In this document: piece by piece, positions 25,273 through 36,014 of the stretch
Layout of the letters: each line of letters opens with the position of its first letter
Numbering within the stretch: the first letter of the stretch is position 1
NCBI RefSeq assembly: GCF_030209745.1
Contig: NZ_JARVRJ010000011.1
Location: 149,098-213,097 of the forward strand
Direction: 5' to 3'
Origin: Arthrobacter sp. fls2-241-R2A-200
GTDB lineage: Bacteria > Actinomycetota > Actinomycetes > Actinomycetales > Micrococcaceae
DNA: 64,000 nucleotides
Program-made: the position numbers and the translations under genes
The notes under the pieces: generated by a model
Told to the model about the DNA's origin: nothing
Databases searched by the model: none
The model's input: the letters and a program-made list of their open reading frames with translations, nothing else

Positions 25273-28014
25273 TTAGCGCCGCTTCCTTTTTGCAGGTTTC
25301 CGCTGCTCCTGGCTCGCTGCCTTCGCAGGGTTCCCTGAGCGGCCGGACGAACGGCTCTCAATGCGTGTCTGCGTTCCGCCGTCCTCCGCTGGTGCGGTGT
25401 ACTGCAACTGGGCGGGCTTTTCGGGCGCCTGCAAGCCTGCGGCCTTGATCTGCGGATCGTGATGTTCGGTGTGTCCACCGGCCGCCGAGCTGGCAGCTAC
25501 CACCACATCTTCGGCGGGAGTGACCTCGACTTCGAGGTTGTAGAGGAACCCGATGCTCTCCTCGCGGATCGCTTCCATCATGCTCTGGAACATCACGAAA
25601 CCTTCTCGCTGGTATTCAACCAACGGGTCACGCTGGGCCATGGCCCGGAGGCCAATTCCCTCTTTCAGGTAGTCCATCTCATACAGGTGTTCCTGCCACT
25701 TGCGCCCAATCACGGACAAGACGACGCGTCGCTCCAGCTCGCGCATGCTTTCGGAACCGATGGCTTCTTCCCTGGCCTGGTAAACAAGCCTCGCGTCAGA
25801 CAGGATCTCATCCTTCAGGAACTCGGCGGTGACATTCGCCTTGCCCCCGGCCTCCTCGACGATGTCCTGCGCAGTGACGGTCGCAGGGTACAGCGTCTTC
25901 AAAGTGGACCACAGCTGGTTGAAGTCCCAGTCGTCGCCATTGCCTTCGGCCGTCGCGGCATCAATGAGCGCATTGATGGTGTCTTCAAGGAAGAATTGAA
26001 CCTTTTCGTGCAGGTCATCCCCTTCAAGAATCCGACGCCTGTCTCCGTAGATCGCCTCGCGCTGGCGGTTAAGAACGTCATCGTACTTCAGAACGTTCTT
26101 GCGCTGCTCAGCGTTGCGGCTCTCCACCTGGCCCTGGGCCGAGGCAATCGCCCGGGAAACCAGCTTGGACTCCAGAGCGACGTCGTCCGGCACGGAGCTG
26201 TTCATGAGGCGTTCAGCAGCACCGGAGTTGAACAACCGCATGAGGTCATCGGTCAGAGAGAGGTAGAACCGGGATTCTCCTGGGTCACCCTGACGCCCGG
26301 AACGTCCCCGCAACTGGTTATCGATGCGACGCGACTCGTGGCGCTCCGTACCGAGGACGTAGAGTCCGCCAAGGTCCAGCACTTCCTCGTGCTCGTCCTT
26401 GACAGCCTGTTTCGCAGCAGAGAGGGCCTCAGGCCATGCGGCCTCGTACTCCTCGGAGTTTTCCTCCGGATCCAAACCACGCTTGGCCAGCTCAGCGATG
26501 GCCGTGAACTCAGCGTTGCCGCCCAACATGATGTCCGTGCCGCGGCCAGCCATGTTGGTTGCCACCGTGACTGCACCTTTACGTCCCGCCTGGGCGACGA
26601 TGGATGCTTCACGCGCGTGGTTCTTCGCGTTCAAAACCTCGTGTCGGATGCCTTCCTTGGACAGCAGCTTGGAAAGATACTCGCTCTTCTCCACGCTGGT
26701 AGTGCCCACAAGAACGGGCTGGCCTTTTTCGTGTCGCTCGGCGATGTCCTTCACCACGGCGTCGAACTTAACCACTTCGTTCTTGAAAACAAGGTCCGAT
26801 TGATCGATTCGCTGCATATCGCGGTTGGTGGGTATGGCAACAACACCGAGCTTGTAGGTGCTCATGAACTCTGCGGCTTCTGTTTCCGCCGTACCGGTCA
26901 TGCCGGCAAGCTTGGAGTACATGCGGAAGTAGTTCTGCAGGGTCACCGTGGCAAGCGTCTGGTTTTCGGCCTTGATCTCGACGTTTTCTTTAGCCTCAAT
27001 GGCTTGGTGCATGCCTTCGTTGTAGCGCCGTCCGGCGAGAATTCGGCCTGTGTGTTCGTCGACAATCAGCACCTCACCGTCAAGGATGACGTAGTCCTTG
27101 TCGCGCTTGAACAGTTCCTTGGCCTTGATGGCGTTGTTGAGGAAGCCAATGAGGGGAGTATTTGCGGATTCATAAAGGTTTTGGATACCAAGGTAGTCCT
27201 CGACCTTCTCGATGCCCGCCTCCAATACACCGACCGTGCGCTTCTTCTCGTCAACTTCGTAGTCAACCTCGGGCTTGAGACGAAGGACCACCTTGGCAAA
27301 CTCGCTGAACCAGCGGTTGGTGTCACCTTGCGCAGGCCCGGAAATGATCAATGGGGTTCGGGCTTCATCGATGAGGATGGAGTCCACCTCATCCACGATG
27401 GCAAAGTTGTGGCCCCGCTGTACAAGCTCACTGGCATCCCATGCCATGTTGTCGCGGAGATAGTCGAACCCGAATTCGTTGTTCGTACCGTAAGTGATGT
27501 CCGCTGCATACTGCTCACGGCGCAACGCCGGGTCTTGGTTGGACAAGATGCAACCGCTGGTCAGGCCCAAGAAGCGGTAAACACGGCCCATGAGCTCGGA
27601 CTGGTACTCGGCCAAGTAGTCGTTCACCGTGACAACGTGGACGCCCTTGCCGGTGAGGGCATTAAGGTAAGCCGGGGCAGTTGCTACGAGGGTCTTGCCT
27701 TCACCGGTCTTCATCTCGGCGATGTTGCCCAGGTGAAGCGCTGCGCCACCCATGAGCTGGACGTCAAAATGCCGCAGGCCCAACGTGCGGGCAGAGGCCT
27801 CGCGCACCGTTGCGAAAGCTTCAGGTAGAAGCGCTTCCAAAGTTTCGCCGTCTTGGTGACGGGCGCGGAGGCGGTCCGTTTCCTCGCGCAGTTCGGCGTC
27901 CGTGAACGACTTGAAAGACTCTTCCAGGGCATTGATGGAATCGGCATAGTTCCGCAGTTGCTTGAGTGTTTTTTTGTCACCCGTGCGGAGAAGTTTTTCG
28001 ATTATTGATGCCAC
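25273..28014 (-). CDS. secA: preprotein translocase ATPase SecA
   Basis: This is the motor of Sec-dependent export, acting on the SecYEG channel. At 913 residues it is the housekeeping form (SecA1). Walker A MKTGEGKT is at 101-108, the NBD1 DEAD-like motif is in [18 protein letters not shown] (near 208-225), and NBD2 motifs include [29 protein letters not shown] and [18 protein letters not shown]. The C-terminus ends in a basic PAKRKRR tail with no zinc-binding SecB-interaction motif, as usual in Actinobacteria. The neighbours hpf, comF and lpqB-mtrBA match the M. tuberculosis order around Rv3240c. Confidence 0.98.
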   Translation of the reverse strand: MASIIEKLLRTGDKKTLKQLRNYADSINALEESFKSFTDAELREETDRLRARHQDGETLEALLPEAFATVREASARTLGLRHFDVQLMGGAALHLGNIAEMKTGEGKTLVATAPAYLNALTGKGVHVVTVNDYLAEYQSELMGRVYRFLGLTSGCILSNQDPALRREQYAADITYGTNNEFGFDYLRDNMAWDASELVQRGHNFAIVDEVDSILIDEARTPLIISGPAQGDTNRWFSEFAKVVLRLKPEVDYEVDEKKRTVGVLEAGIEKVEDYLGIQNLYESANTPLIGFLNNAIKAKELFKRDKDYVILDGEVLIVDEHTGRILAGRRYNEGMHQAIEAKENVEIKAENQTLATVTLQNYFRMYSKLAGMTGTAETEAAEFMSTYKLGVVAIPTNRDMQRIDQSDLVFKNEVVKFDAVVKDIAERHEKGQPVLVGTTSVEKSEYLSKLLSKEGIRHEVLNAKNHAREASIVAQAGRKGAVTVATNMAGRGTDIMLGGNAEFTAIAELAKRGLDPEENSEEYEAAWPEALSAAKQAVKDEHEEVLDLGGLYVLGTERHESRRIDNQLRGRSGRQGDPGESRFYLSLTDDLMRLFNSGAAERLMNSSVPDDVALESKLVSRAIASAQGQVESRNAEQRKNVLKYDDVLNRQREAIYGDRRRILEGDDLHEKVQFFLEDTINALIDAATAEGNGDDWDFNQLWSTLKTLYPATVTAQDIVEEAGGKANVTAEFLKDEILSDARLVYQAREEAIGSESMRELERRVVLSVIGRKWQEHLYEMDYLKEGIGLRAMAQRDPLVEYQREGFVMFQSMMEAIREESIGFLYNLEVEVTPAEDVVVAASSAAGGHTEHHDPQIKAAGLQAPEKPAQLQYTAPAEDGGTQTRIESRSSGRSGNPAKAASQEQRKPAKRKRR

Positions 28015-28149
28015 GTGAAATTGCTCCCAGTCTCATGCTGCCGAATTCTGGCTGTTTCAGTCTACGGGAGAGACCACCACCACGTTGCCGGGTTTCCCTC
28101 TGAGCGGACTGAGGAACGGCACGTCCTCCTGACACCGATGCAGGAAGCC

Positions 28150-29388
28150 TCACACAACGTATGCGTCTTGGCGGGCTACCGCTTCTGACAGCGACGGCGC
28201 GAGGTCGCCCACCGGCCAAACCACGACGTCGGACAACCCCAACCACCGCGCCATCAACGTCAGTTCGGCTGCAAGTTCGACGGCGGTGTCCCCCGGCGCG
28301 CCCTGCTCAGCGAACGCGGAGCGAACCAAGAGGCGACCTTCGGACCTCTCGGCTTTCAGGTCCACCCGGGCGACGATGTTTTCCCCGAGAAGGAAGGGCA
28401 ATACGTAGTAACCGAACCTGCGTTTGGCTGAAGGAGTATAGATTTCGAGCCGGTAATGGAAGCCGAACAACTCCTCAAGCCGCCGCCGTTCAAAAACCAG
28501 GGAATCGAAGGGGCTCAATAATGCCCTTCCTGTGGCCTTCCGCGGCCTTGCCGCTTCCACATGCATGTATGTTTCCCGGTTCCAGCCATTGACCGGCGTT
28601 GGTATCAGTCGACCGGCCTGCACTAAACGTTGCACCGATTCAGATCCGGCCTTGAGCGGGGTCCGGAAGTAGTCGGAGAAGCATCGAACGGTTCCGATGC
28701 CGTGGGCCCTCGCCGCTGCCTCCATCAGCCGATCGAGTGAAGCGTCCCGGTCCAAGACGGCGTTCCCGCCGGCGAAATCCGAAAGCGCCTCCGGAACAAC
28801 TCTTGACGTCAGCGTATATTTTCGTTCGAATTGCGGTGTCCGCGAGGCCGCAGAGACGCGCCCCTCTTCGAAGAGGTGCTCCAAGACGCGCTTGACGATG
28901 TTCCAGTTCCAGCCCCAATTGACGCGCTCCGCTTCCGGCACGTGCCCCAGTTTTTGAGTGAGCTCGGAGGCAGTCATAGGGCTTTCCACGGCGAGTACCG
29001 CCAAGATACGCTCCTCAAGGTCCCGTCGGAGTGCGGGTTCCAAGTGATGGGCCCCCACCCACGATCGATTCTGCCATACGAGCAGGTCGGGAAAATGTTC
29101 CGGCCGAATGAAACTCGCCTCGTGCGCCCAGTACTCCATCATCCTGCGGGGCTTCCGGCTGGCCATGGTCTGGAGAATCCCGGCATCGTACTCCCCCAAC
29201 CGGGAGAAAAAGGGCAGGTAATGGCTCCTCGCCAGTACGTTCACGGAATCGATCTGGACGAGGTGGAGTTGGGCAAAGGTTCGGCCCACTGCCCGTGCGG
29301 TTGCGGGGCCAGTAGGCCGAACTCTTGCTAATCCCTGGGCTGCCAAGGCTATCCGCCGAGCCTGGGACAGGCTCACCGGTGTGCCCAT
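28150..29388 (-). CDS. YcaQ-family DNA crosslink-repair glycosylase (HTH_42)
   Basis: This 412-residue protein belongs to the winged-helix YcaQ/AlkX family, which unhooks DNA interstrand crosslinks and excises bulky N-alkylated bases. The N-terminal segment SLSQARRIALAAQGLAR and the catalytic QxD signature in LVQIDSVNVLARSHYLPFFSR (near residue 46) are present. Downstream come RRMMEYWAHEASFIRPEHFP and the C-terminal RPRKATGRALLSPFDSLVFER. It lies between secA and hpf on the same strand. Activity is inferred from the preserved motif. Confidence 0.85.
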   Translation of the reverse strand: MGTPVSLSQARRIALAAQGLARVRPTGPATARAVGRTFAQLHLVQIDSVNVLARSHYLPFFSRLGEYDAGILQTMASRKPRRMMEYWAHEASFIRPEHFPDLLVWQNRSWVGAHHLEPALRRDLEERILAVLAVESPMTASELTQKLGHVPEAERVNWGWNWNIVKRVLEHLFEEGRVSAASRTPQFERKYTLTSRVVPEALSDFAGGNAVLDRDASLDRLMEAAARAHGIGTVRCFSDYFRTPLKAGSESVQRLVQAGRLIPTPVNGWNRETYMHVEAARPRKATGRALLSPFDSLVFERRRLEELFGFHYRLEIYTPSAKRRFGYYVLPFLLGENIVARVDLKAERSEGRLLVRSAFAEQGAPGDTAVELAAELTLMARWLGLSDVVVWPVGDLAPSLSEAVARQDAYVV

Positions 29389-29415
29389 TGAAGCCCTTTC
29401 GTGTGTGCGGTTGCC

Positions 29416-30147
29416 TTATTTTGCGGTTGCGGCTTGGTCGTCGGATCGGTAAGCGTGAATCTTTTCCTCGACCGCTTCCTCACCGGGCTCGCAGGTGGAG
29501 TCAAGCGTAATCACGCCGTAGGTCCAGCCACTGCGCCTGTAGACCACAGAGGGTGCGTTCGTTTCCTTATCCATGAACAGATAGAAATTGTGGCCGACGA
29601 GTTCCATGTTGTCTACGGCGTCGTCAAGCGTCAGGGATGCTGCGGGAAACACTTTGCGACGGATAAGGACCGGCGAGTCGCCCGCTGGAATGTCGTTCTC
29701 GATCTCATAGGGGGAACGCTCATCGGGTTCGGAAGAGGACCCCTCCTGGTGGTTGCTGGCCTCGACGTAAATCGGCTCGGTGGTGCTGGCGGGCTCGAGC
29801 GTTGCGGTGGCCTCACGCACTGCCTTGGGTGTGTGGCGTCCATGATGTACTTTCTTCCGATCCTTGGCGCGACGAAGTCTTTCCAGAAGCTTGTTGTACG
29901 CGAGATCGAAAGCAGCGAACTTGTCGTCGGCGGTTGCCTCAGCACGGATAACGGGGCCCCGGCCCAGGACGGTCACTTCCACGGTGAGCTGGCCCGGCGC
30001 CTGCCGGGGATTGGTTTCCTTGGAAACCTTCGCGTCAACTCGCTGGACCTTGTCCCCGAGCGATTCAATCTTCGAGATCTTCTCGCCGGCATATTCCCGA
30101 AAGCGGTCAGAAACTGTCAGATTTCGTCCGCTGATCATGAAATCCAT
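29416..30147 (-). CDS. hpf: long-form ribosome hibernation promoting factor
   Basis: This 243-residue protein dimerises 70S ribosomes into inactive 100S particles in stationary phase or stress. The N-terminal RaiA/YfiA domain (MDFMISGRNLTVSDRFREY to AAFDLAYNKLLERLRRAKDR) is joined by a linker rich in S, E and P to the C-terminal dimerisation domain (VLIRRKVFPAASLTLDDAVD and HNFYLFMDKETNAPSVVYRR). I chose the ATG at 30147 because GGAGG lies 5 nt before it. An in-frame extension of 11 codons upstream has no support. Confidence 0.95.
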   Translation of the reverse strand: MDFMISGRNLTVSDRFREYAGEKISKIESLGDKVQRVDAKVSKETNPRQAPGQLTVEVTVLGRGPVIRAEATADDKFAAFDLAYNKLLERLRRAKDRKKVHHGRHTPKAVREATATLEPASTTEPIYVEASNHQEGSSSEPDERSPYEIENDIPAGDSPVLIRRKVFPAASLTLDDAVDNMELVGHNFYLFMDKETNAPSVVYRRSGWTYGVITLDSTCEPGEEAVEEKIHAYRSDDQAATAK

Positions 30148-30309
30148 AGTGCCCTCCAAATAACTCAGGTGACACGACAACGACTCTGTTGGGGGCTGGT
30201 CTGGCGGACAGTCGAGCCCCTTTCCGAGCCGCTATCGACAGGTACATCTGTTCACGGTACCCACACCCGACGTTAGTTCATTGCCACCAGTTATTCATCC
30301 TTTAGACCC

Positions 30310-31323
30310 TTATTTTTTGATTGAGTCCCTCGGAACCGAATAAGTGGCCGGAGGAAGCGTGGAGTCGTAAGCTGGTGGCCTCGTGGCTGCGAGGACAACT
30401 GCACCGCAGACAACCCCACCAGCCGCCGTGACCGCACGCGCCGCCTCGGCCAGAGTAGCTCCAGTGGTGAGAACGTCGTCGATCAGGAGGCATCTCTTGC
30501 CCGCCAGCCGCCCGGTCCACAACCAGCGAACTTTAATCGTCCCCCTGACACGGCGGGCACGTTCGCCCCGGCCCAACCCCTTCTGTCCGGTTGCGCGCTT
30601 GCGCACGGATTGGCCGGTTGCTCCGGCAAGGGCCATATCTGCAATGCCCCGTGTCCACCATGCGGGGGTGCTAGCGGCATGGGTGTTCGTCACCTTTTTC
30701 AATGCGGGCAACGTGGGGTAATCGGGTAGTAAGTGCCGCATGCGAATGCTGAGGAGAATAAGGTGAACCGGGCTGAATCCACGTTTGCGATACGCCTTGC
30801 CGCTGGTGGGAACGGGTACAAGGTAATAACCGGGCTGCGCGGCCACTGCCGAACGCACCGCCTTGCTAAGGCAACCGGCCAATACGCCGGCCAATCGCCA
30901 CTGTCCGAGCCGCTTGAAAGACAGCAAGCCTTGCGCGAGCTCATCGCGATACGGCCCTGCCGCAACCACCCCGAGCCTGGACGTGCCATCGACGTTGACT
31001 AAGACCGGCGATTCCTGCTCCGCCCTGAATGGTCGTCGGCATAGGTTCCGGACATGCCTTGCGCACGCGCTGCAGAGCACGGCATCCTCCGCGCCGCAGC
31101 AGACGCAGTCGACAGGAACCAAGACGTGGAGGAGATCCAGGGCTGCGCCGAGGGCTGCGTTTACAAGGCGCGCCCAGCGCCGGCGGTGACTGCCTCGACG
31201 TCGTGCTCTTCCGGGATCGTCACCATAAAGGTCGGGGTCCAACCGGCGTGCCGCCGGTCTTGCATGTGGACCAGTTGGGGCAGCGGAGACCCCGGGAGGC
31301 GTAGTTGAGATTGCCGGGTTCAT
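30310..31323 (-). CDS. ComF-family phosphoribosyltransferase-like protein
   Basis: This ComFC-type protein may be involved in handling incoming DNA. A zinc-ribbon-like cluster VDCVCCGAEDAVLCSACARH (residues about 72-91) is followed by the phosphoribosyltransferase region (YYLVPVPTSGKAYRKRGFSP) and the PRPP-binding loop CLLIDDVLTTGATLAEAAR. I chose the ATG at 31323 because it falls after the lpqB stop; the frame is open 43 codons further into lpqB, and the ribosome site is weak, so the start is uncertain. Synteny (lpqB, comF, hpf, secA) matches M. tuberculosis Rv3242c. Confidence 0.86.
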   Translation of the reverse strand: MNPAISTTPPGVSAAPTGPHARPAARRLDPDLYGDDPGRARRRGSHRRRWARLVNAALGAALDLLHVLVPVDCVCCGAEDAVLCSACARHVRNLCRRPFRAEQESPVLVNVDGTSRLGVVAAGPYRDELAQGLLSFKRLGQWRLAGVLAGCLSKAVRSAVAAQPGYYLVPVPTSGKAYRKRGFSPVHLILLSIRMRHLLPDYPTLPALKKVTNTHAASTPAWWTRGIADMALAGATGQSVRKRATGQKGLGRGERARRVRGTIKVRWLWTGRLAGKRCLLIDDVLTTGATLAEAARAVTAAGGVVCGAVVLAATRPPAYDSTLPPATYSVPRDSIKK

Positions 31324-31403
31324 GCCAACAGCCTGCGCCTCGAGGGCCGGATCGTAAATCCGCTGATCTCCGTATGTGGACAATAACCCGGGGGGGAGAC
31401 GGA

Positions 31404-33113
31404 TCAACCCGGGAAGGCTGGCTCCGTTGGCCCTTTCAGCTGGAGTTCCCAACCGTTGCCGACCCTCTGGAAGATCCCAGCCTGTGACTGCCCGAAAATC
31501 TGGTCCGGCCCGTTACCGGCACTGAGGCTGGTCAAGCCGTCCCACGGTGGCAACTCCTGTGGATCACCGGATGCCAGCGATAACAGCTCCGGAACAACAG
31601 CGGTGGTAGCAGAAGCGGCCATGACCGCCACGGTGGAACCGTCCACCCAGGTTCCTTGGTCAGGCGATGTGTTGCTTAGCAGGGTGATCGGGGTGGTGAG
31701 GTCCTTGGGGGCCCCATCGGGATTGCGGACAATGCCCGTGATTTGAACGGCCGATTTGCCATTTGCTTTGGAGATAACGAGGGCCCTTGTGCCCTCCCGG
31801 GAAATCCTGAACTCCGTTACGGTCCTACCGGAAAGCCAAGGTGGCGTCAGCGTGACGCTCGGAACTGCGGCCCCTGGTGCGACCTTGGTGGGCTGAAACG
31901 CCACCACTTCCGTGGCACCGCTCGCACCCGGGCCAGCCGTCCAAACCCAATCGCGAGGACTAAAGGACGGGCGGGTGAGGGTACTCCGGGTGGTCAGTAG
32001 ACGTGCCGGCTGCCCCGGCTCCATGGAATACAGGGTAGTCCTGTCGCCATTGAGGAACGCTACCGTCTGCGAGACCGGCGACTCCGCCGGCAACCGAGGC
32101 CCCAACGCAGCCACGGACTGCATGTCCGGAAGGGGCGAGACCCGGTTGTTCTCGTAACGCGCCAAATCTCCATTGCTGACGGCGATCTCATGTGCGGGGA
32201 CGTTCTTGTCCAGCACGGGCGGCAGCACGGAACCGTTGTCGTCAACGCGAACGAGGTCTTGATCCGCGCGCAGCTCAACGTTGATCACGTCAGGTTGGCT
32301 CCTGAACGTCAAAGCGAGCTGGTTCTGCATGCGCTGCCGGTCTTCAGCTGAAGCATCGATGAGTTCTTTTGCGGACAAGTCCACTTGCGCCGCCCCGGAC
32401 ACGACCGGGACCGACTCCCGCGCCAGCTTGATTCCGGCAGGGAAAGCGCTTACGACGGCGCCGCGCAGGTAGGGTGCCGGGCCTGCCAGCAGGGCGCTCG
32501 TCATCGATTTGACGGTTTTTTTCTTGATGAACCATCTGAAGTCCGGCACCGCGTAGGTAAAGGTGGGGTCGTAGAAGTAGATCGGGAAGGCGCCGTAGAT
32601 AACTTTGAAGGTTTCCTCCGGAATCGCAGTCCCGTCCGGCACTTTGGAGATACGCCACTGTCCGTCCACCTGTTCAACGGAGACGGGGATTGACTCCTTG
32701 GTCCCTGGAGGGAATTGCGTGGCAATTCCGTCGGCGTCCACCGAGTAGGCCAGATCAAGCTCGTACACGAAGTCGTTCTCGACGGCGGTTTTGACCACCT
32801 TCGCTTGCCGGAAAACGATGGCCCGTGCGTCTGGCTTCCACGTCACCGATTGGGCCTGGGTCAGATACTGCCGTGCCACGGGATAGTCGTCTTCATAGCC
32901 GCTGCCGGCCATGTAGAAATCTTCGATAATGGCCTCGGGGGTGGACCCTGGACGTGGCGCGGCAGGAAAGAACACCGGCGCGTTGGCATTTCCGGCACTT
33001 TCGTCTTTGCTCTTGCCCACAGGCCCGGACCGCGGGATCTGGGCGCACGAAGCAAGGAAAAGCATCAGGACCGCCAGGATGGCCATGAAAACCCTGGGGC
33101 GAACGGTTCTCAC
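31404..33113 (-). CDS. lpqB: lipoprotein LpqB (MtrAB-associated)
   Basis: This 569-residue lipoprotein interacts with the extracellular domain of MtrB in mycobacteria. The signal peptide [20 protein letters not shown] ends in the lipobox LASC with the modified cysteine at 23. A GerMN-like domain ([20 protein letters not shown] to [17 protein letters not shown]) is followed by a C-terminal beta-propeller region. Its GTG start overlaps the mtrB stop by 4 bp (GTGA), so the two are translationally coupled. Confidence 0.95.
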   Translation of the reverse strand: MRTVRPRVFMAILAVLMLFLASCAQIPRSGPVGKSKDESAGNANAPVFFPAAPRPGSTPEAIIEDFYMAGSGYEDDYPVARQYLTQAQSVTWKPDARAIVFRQAKVVKTAVENDFVYELDLAYSVDADGIATQFPPGTKESIPVSVEQVDGQWRISKVPDGTAIPEETFKVIYGAFPIYFYDPTFTYAVPDFRWFIKKKTVKSMTSALLAGPAPYLRGAVVSAFPAGIKLARESVPVVSGAAQVDLSAKELIDASAEDRQRMQNQLALTFRSQPDVINVELRADQDLVRVDDNGSVLPPVLDKNVPAHEIAVSNGDLARYENNRVSPLPDMQSVAALGPRLPAESPVSQTVAFLNGDRTTLYSMEPGQPARLLTTRSTLTRPSFSPRDWVWTAGPGASGATEVVAFQPTKVAPGAAVPSVTLTPPWLSGRTVTEFRISREGTRALVISKANGKSAVQITGIVRNPDGAPKDLTTPITLLSNTSPDQGTWVDGSTVAVMAASATTAVVPELLSLASGDPQELPPWDGLTSLSAGNGPDQIFGQSQAGIFQRVGNGWELQLKGPTEPAFPG

Positions 33114-35089
33114 TTCTCCTCCCCTATCTCTGTGTTGAGGTCCTTAGGGTGAAGGTCCGTTGCCATCCGGCCGGCAGTGCCGGCCACTTGTCCAAGGCTG
33201 CCCGACCCGCTGCCCCACACGAGCATCTGGCGTTCCGGCGTCGTTCCAGGGAGTTCGATGTCCGCAGGCTCGAGCAGCAAGGGTGACTTTGCGATGACGC
33301 CGCCCTGTTGTAGCGGCAACGTCAACCTGAAGTTGGAGCCCGCGCCTTTACGACCCCATGCCTGTAACCAACCGTTGTGAAGTTTGGTGTCCTCAGCCGC
33401 GATGGAAAGCCCTAAGCCGCTGCCGCCCGTGGTTCGGGCTCGGGCTGGATCGGCACGCCAGAAGCGATCAAAGACCCGCGCAGCTTCAGCCGCAGTCATA
33501 CCGATGCCGTGGTCCCTGACGGAAACGGCCACAGCATCCGCGTTTGCCGCTACAGATATCTGGACCGGCTTTCCTTCACCGTGCTCCAGCGCATTGAGCA
33601 GCAGGTTTCGCAGGATACGGTCTATGCGGCGGGAGTCCATTTCCACAATGATGTGCTTCTGCCGCGAACTCAACCGGACCTCCGAGCCGTATTCTGCGGC
33701 CACCGGCGCAGCACCCTCCATGACGTGCGTGATGACTTGGAAAATATCCTGCGGTTCTGCGTCGAGGACAGCGGCACCGGCGTCGAAGCGTGAAATTTCC
33801 AGTAGGTCTGAAAGCAGAGACTGGAAACGTTCCACCTGGTGGTAGAGCAGTTCCGCGGACCTCTTGTTGATGGGATCGAAGTCCTCGCGCGCATCGAAGA
33901 GGACCTCAGCGGCCATTCGCACCGTAGTTAGCGGGGTGCGCAATTCGTGGGATACGTCGGAGACGAATCGTTGCTGCATCTGGGACAAGGTGGCCAGCTG
34001 CGTGATCTGCTCTTGGAGGCTGGCGGCCATGTGATTGAACGAGGCGCCCAACCGCGCCACTTCATCCTCACCCTTAACCACCATGCGCTCCTGCAGCTGG
34101 CCCGCGGCGAGCTTTTCCGAGACCACTGCGGCGTGGCTAACCGGGCTGACCACGTTCCGCGTCACGTACCAGGCAATGGCAGCGATCATCAGCACGAGCA
34201 CGGCCCCGCCTGCCCACAACACGCTTTGGATTTCGTCCAGGGTTTTTTGGGCAGTGTCGAGGTCGTAGATCAGGTACAGCTCATAGACGGTGCCGTTGAA
34301 CGTGACCTTGTTCCCGACGGCGATGCCTGGGTGGTCCTCGTTGCCGACCGGAAACTGCGTTGACGCCCAAAATTGCTGCTTGCCACCCTCCTGCACGGCC
34401 TTTCGAAGTTCCGGAGGGATCACGCGCACCGTCAGCTGGTCCGAGGCCCGCGATTCAACCCAACGGTTGCGGGGCTTGGTTTGCTCCGGCATGGCCTCGA
34501 ACACGTAGCGCCGCTGAACAACGGACCCACGCCCCTCCACAGCATTCAAAGTGTCATAGACAAGGGTGATGACGCTCGACTGATCGGTGACCTGTGCGCC
34601 GTCGAACGTGTCTTGGACTTGTTTGACGTTGTAGCGGGTCTCGGATTCCGCCTGTGACAACCGTTCTTGGAACAGGTTGTTGGCTATCTGGTTGGAAAGG
34701 TAGGCACCGACAATGGCAAACGACGTGACAGCAAGCAACAGGGTGGTGAGGACCGTGCGGAACTCCAAGGAACGCCGCCAGCGCCGCACCAACGAGCGCC
34801 ACAAGAAGCGCAGGGCAGGCCTGAGCTGCCGGACGCCCAAGGCCACCAAGCGGGACACCCGGAGGACCAGGATCAGGCTGCGCCGGGTCCAGATCCGGGC
34901 GCGGTTCAGGAGCCACCGGAGGTTTCGGGGTGGAGCGGCGGGAGCCTCAGGGGCGGACACCATCTCCGGCACCCCGGGCGCGCCCTGCTGGTGGCCCTCG
35001 TGCTGGGGGGTGCTGGAGCTGAGCTCCGGGTCCGACGGGCTGGACTTGCCAGCCGGTAGGTCAGGAACCTGCTTTATATCCGACACCAC
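33110..35089 (-). CDS. mtrB: sensor histidine kinase MtrB
   Basis: This 659-residue membrane kinase partners MtrA in control of cell-wall homeostasis and division. A long cytoplasmic N-terminus rich in P, S and E leads to two membrane segments (near 109-132 and 288-310) flanking an extracellular sensor domain. Then come HAMP ([19 protein letters not shown]), the HisKA box [18 protein letters not shown] (His near 379), and ATPase boxes [32 protein letters not shown] and GSGLGLSIA. Its GTG start lies 28 bp inside the end of mtrA. Confidence 0.96.
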   Translation of the reverse strand: MVSDIKQVPDLPAGKSSPSDPELSSSTPQHEGHQQGAPGVPEMVSAPEAPAAPPRNLRWLLNRARIWTRRSLILVLRVSRLVALGVRQLRPALRFLWRSLVRRWRRSLEFRTVLTTLLLAVTSFAIVGAYLSNQIANNLFQERLSQAESETRYNVKQVQDTFDGAQVTDQSSVITLVYDTLNAVEGRGSVVQRRYVFEAMPEQTKPRNRWVESRASDQLTVRVIPPELRKAVQEGGKQQFWASTQFPVGNEDHPGIAVGNKVTFNGTVYELYLIYDLDTAQKTLDEIQSVLWAGGAVLVLMIAAIAWYVTRNVVSPVSHAAVVSEKLAAGQLQERMVVKGEDEVARLGASFNHMAASLQEQITQLATLSQMQQRFVSDVSHELRTPLTTVRMAAEVLFDAREDFDPINKRSAELLYHQVERFQSLLSDLLEISRFDAGAAVLDAEPQDIFQVITHVMEGAAPVAAEYGSEVRLSSRQKHIIVEMDSRRIDRILRNLLLNALEHGEGKPVQISVAANADAVAVSVRDHGIGMTAAEAARVFDRFWRADPARARTTGGSGLGLSIAAEDTKLHNGWLQAWGRKGAGSNFRLTLPLQQGGVIAKSPLLLEPADIELPGTTPERQMLVWGSGSGSLGQVAGTAGRMATDLHPKDLNTEIGEEK

Positions 35090-35735
35090 GCACCGTCAAA
35101 ACAACCTCGGGCGCTTCCGGATCGCGTTCAATCTTTGACCGCAGGCGCTGGACATGGACGTTGACCAAGCGGGTGTCCGCGGCATGCCGGTAACCCCAAA
35201 CCTGCTCAAGAAGTAATTCGCGGGTGAAGACCTGCCATGGCTTTCGGGCCAATGCCACGAGGAGGTCGAACTCAAGCGGGGTCAAGGAGATTCGTTCCCC
35301 TGCCCTGGTGACCAGGTGGCCGGCGACGTCGATGGTCACATCAGCGATCCGCAAGGTTTCCGGAGCCTTTTGCTCCCCCGGCCGCAGGCGCGCGCGGACG
35401 CGGGCCACCAGTTCGGCGGGCTTGAACGGCTTGGGCACGTAATCGTCGGCTCCCGATTCCAAGCCACGCACGACGTCGGAGGTGTCCGACTTTGCGGTCA
35501 GCATCACGATGGGGACGTCCGATTCACCACGGATTTGCCGGCATACTTCAATGCCGTCGGAACCGGGCAGCATCAGGTCCAGGAGCACCAGGTCCGGCTT
35601 GGAGGAACGGAACACCTCAAGAGCTTGGCCGCCGTCTGCGCAGAATACGGGCTCGAAGCCATCATTGCGCAAGACGATGCCGATCATCTCCGCGAGTGCT
35701 TCGTCGTCATCTACTACCAGGATGCGTGCCTTCAT
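35061..35735 (-). CDS. mtrA: response regulator MtrA
   Basis: This is a 224-residue OmpR-family regulator. The receiver domain begins MKARILVVDDDEALAEMI with phosphoacceptor D53 (LVLLDLMLPG), followed by the conserved T/S and K (MLTAKSD, YVPKPFKP). The winged-helix domain contains GERISLTPLEFDLLVALARK and ADTRLVNVHVQRLRSKIE. MtrA controls division, dnaA and cell-wall hydrolase genes in related bacteria. I chose the ATG at 35735, which starts exactly at the receiver fold and has AAGGGA 10 nt before it. A 26-codon upstream extension is unlikely. It overlaps mtrB by 29 bp. Confidence 0.96.
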   Translation of the reverse strand: MKARILVVDDDEALAEMIGIVLRNDGFEPVFCADGGQALEVFRSSKPDLVLLDLMLPGSDGIEVCRQIRGESDVPIVMLTAKSDTSDVVRGLESGADDYVPKPFKPAELVARVRARLRPGEQKAPETLRIADVTIDVAGHLVTRAGERISLTPLEFDLLVALARKPWQVFTRELLLEQVWGYRHAADTRLVNVHVQRLRSKIERDPEAPEVVLTVRGVGYKAGS

Positions 35736-35935
35736 AGTTATATATTCCCTTATCACCAAGTCTATGTCCTCTTGGGCGCGGGGCACGGCATGGCGCCCCA
35801 AGGACACTTCCACCGTACTGCACCACGGGCGAGGATACCGCCGTCGGGTATTTTCGCCTGTGGTGGAGTGGGTCAGACCAGCTCGCTTTGCTATGTAGGG
35901 AGTCCCCGTGACGGTAGGCTGAGGCTTCTCTGAGT

Positions 35936-36000
35936 GCAGTTCAGTTGTCGCAGTTCAGTTGTCGCAGTTCAGTTGCCGCAATCCAGCTGTCGCAGTTCAA
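35936..36000 (+). repeat. 14-bp tandem repeat, about 4.6 copies
   Basis: The unit GCAGTTCAGTTGTC occurs at 35936-35949, 35950-35963, 35964-35977 (one change) and 35978-35991 (three changes), with a partial copy from 35992. It ends just before the AGGGAGGA ribosome site of the DUF4166-like gene, so it occupies that gene's leader or promoter. Confidence 0.85.
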
Positions 36001-36014
36001 AGGGAGGACACGCC

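Noticed and set aside
25459..27828. A 789-codon open frame on the plus strand
   Set aside because: It lies entirely antisense to secA, whose protein is unmistakable. Long antisense frames are common in high-GC genes.
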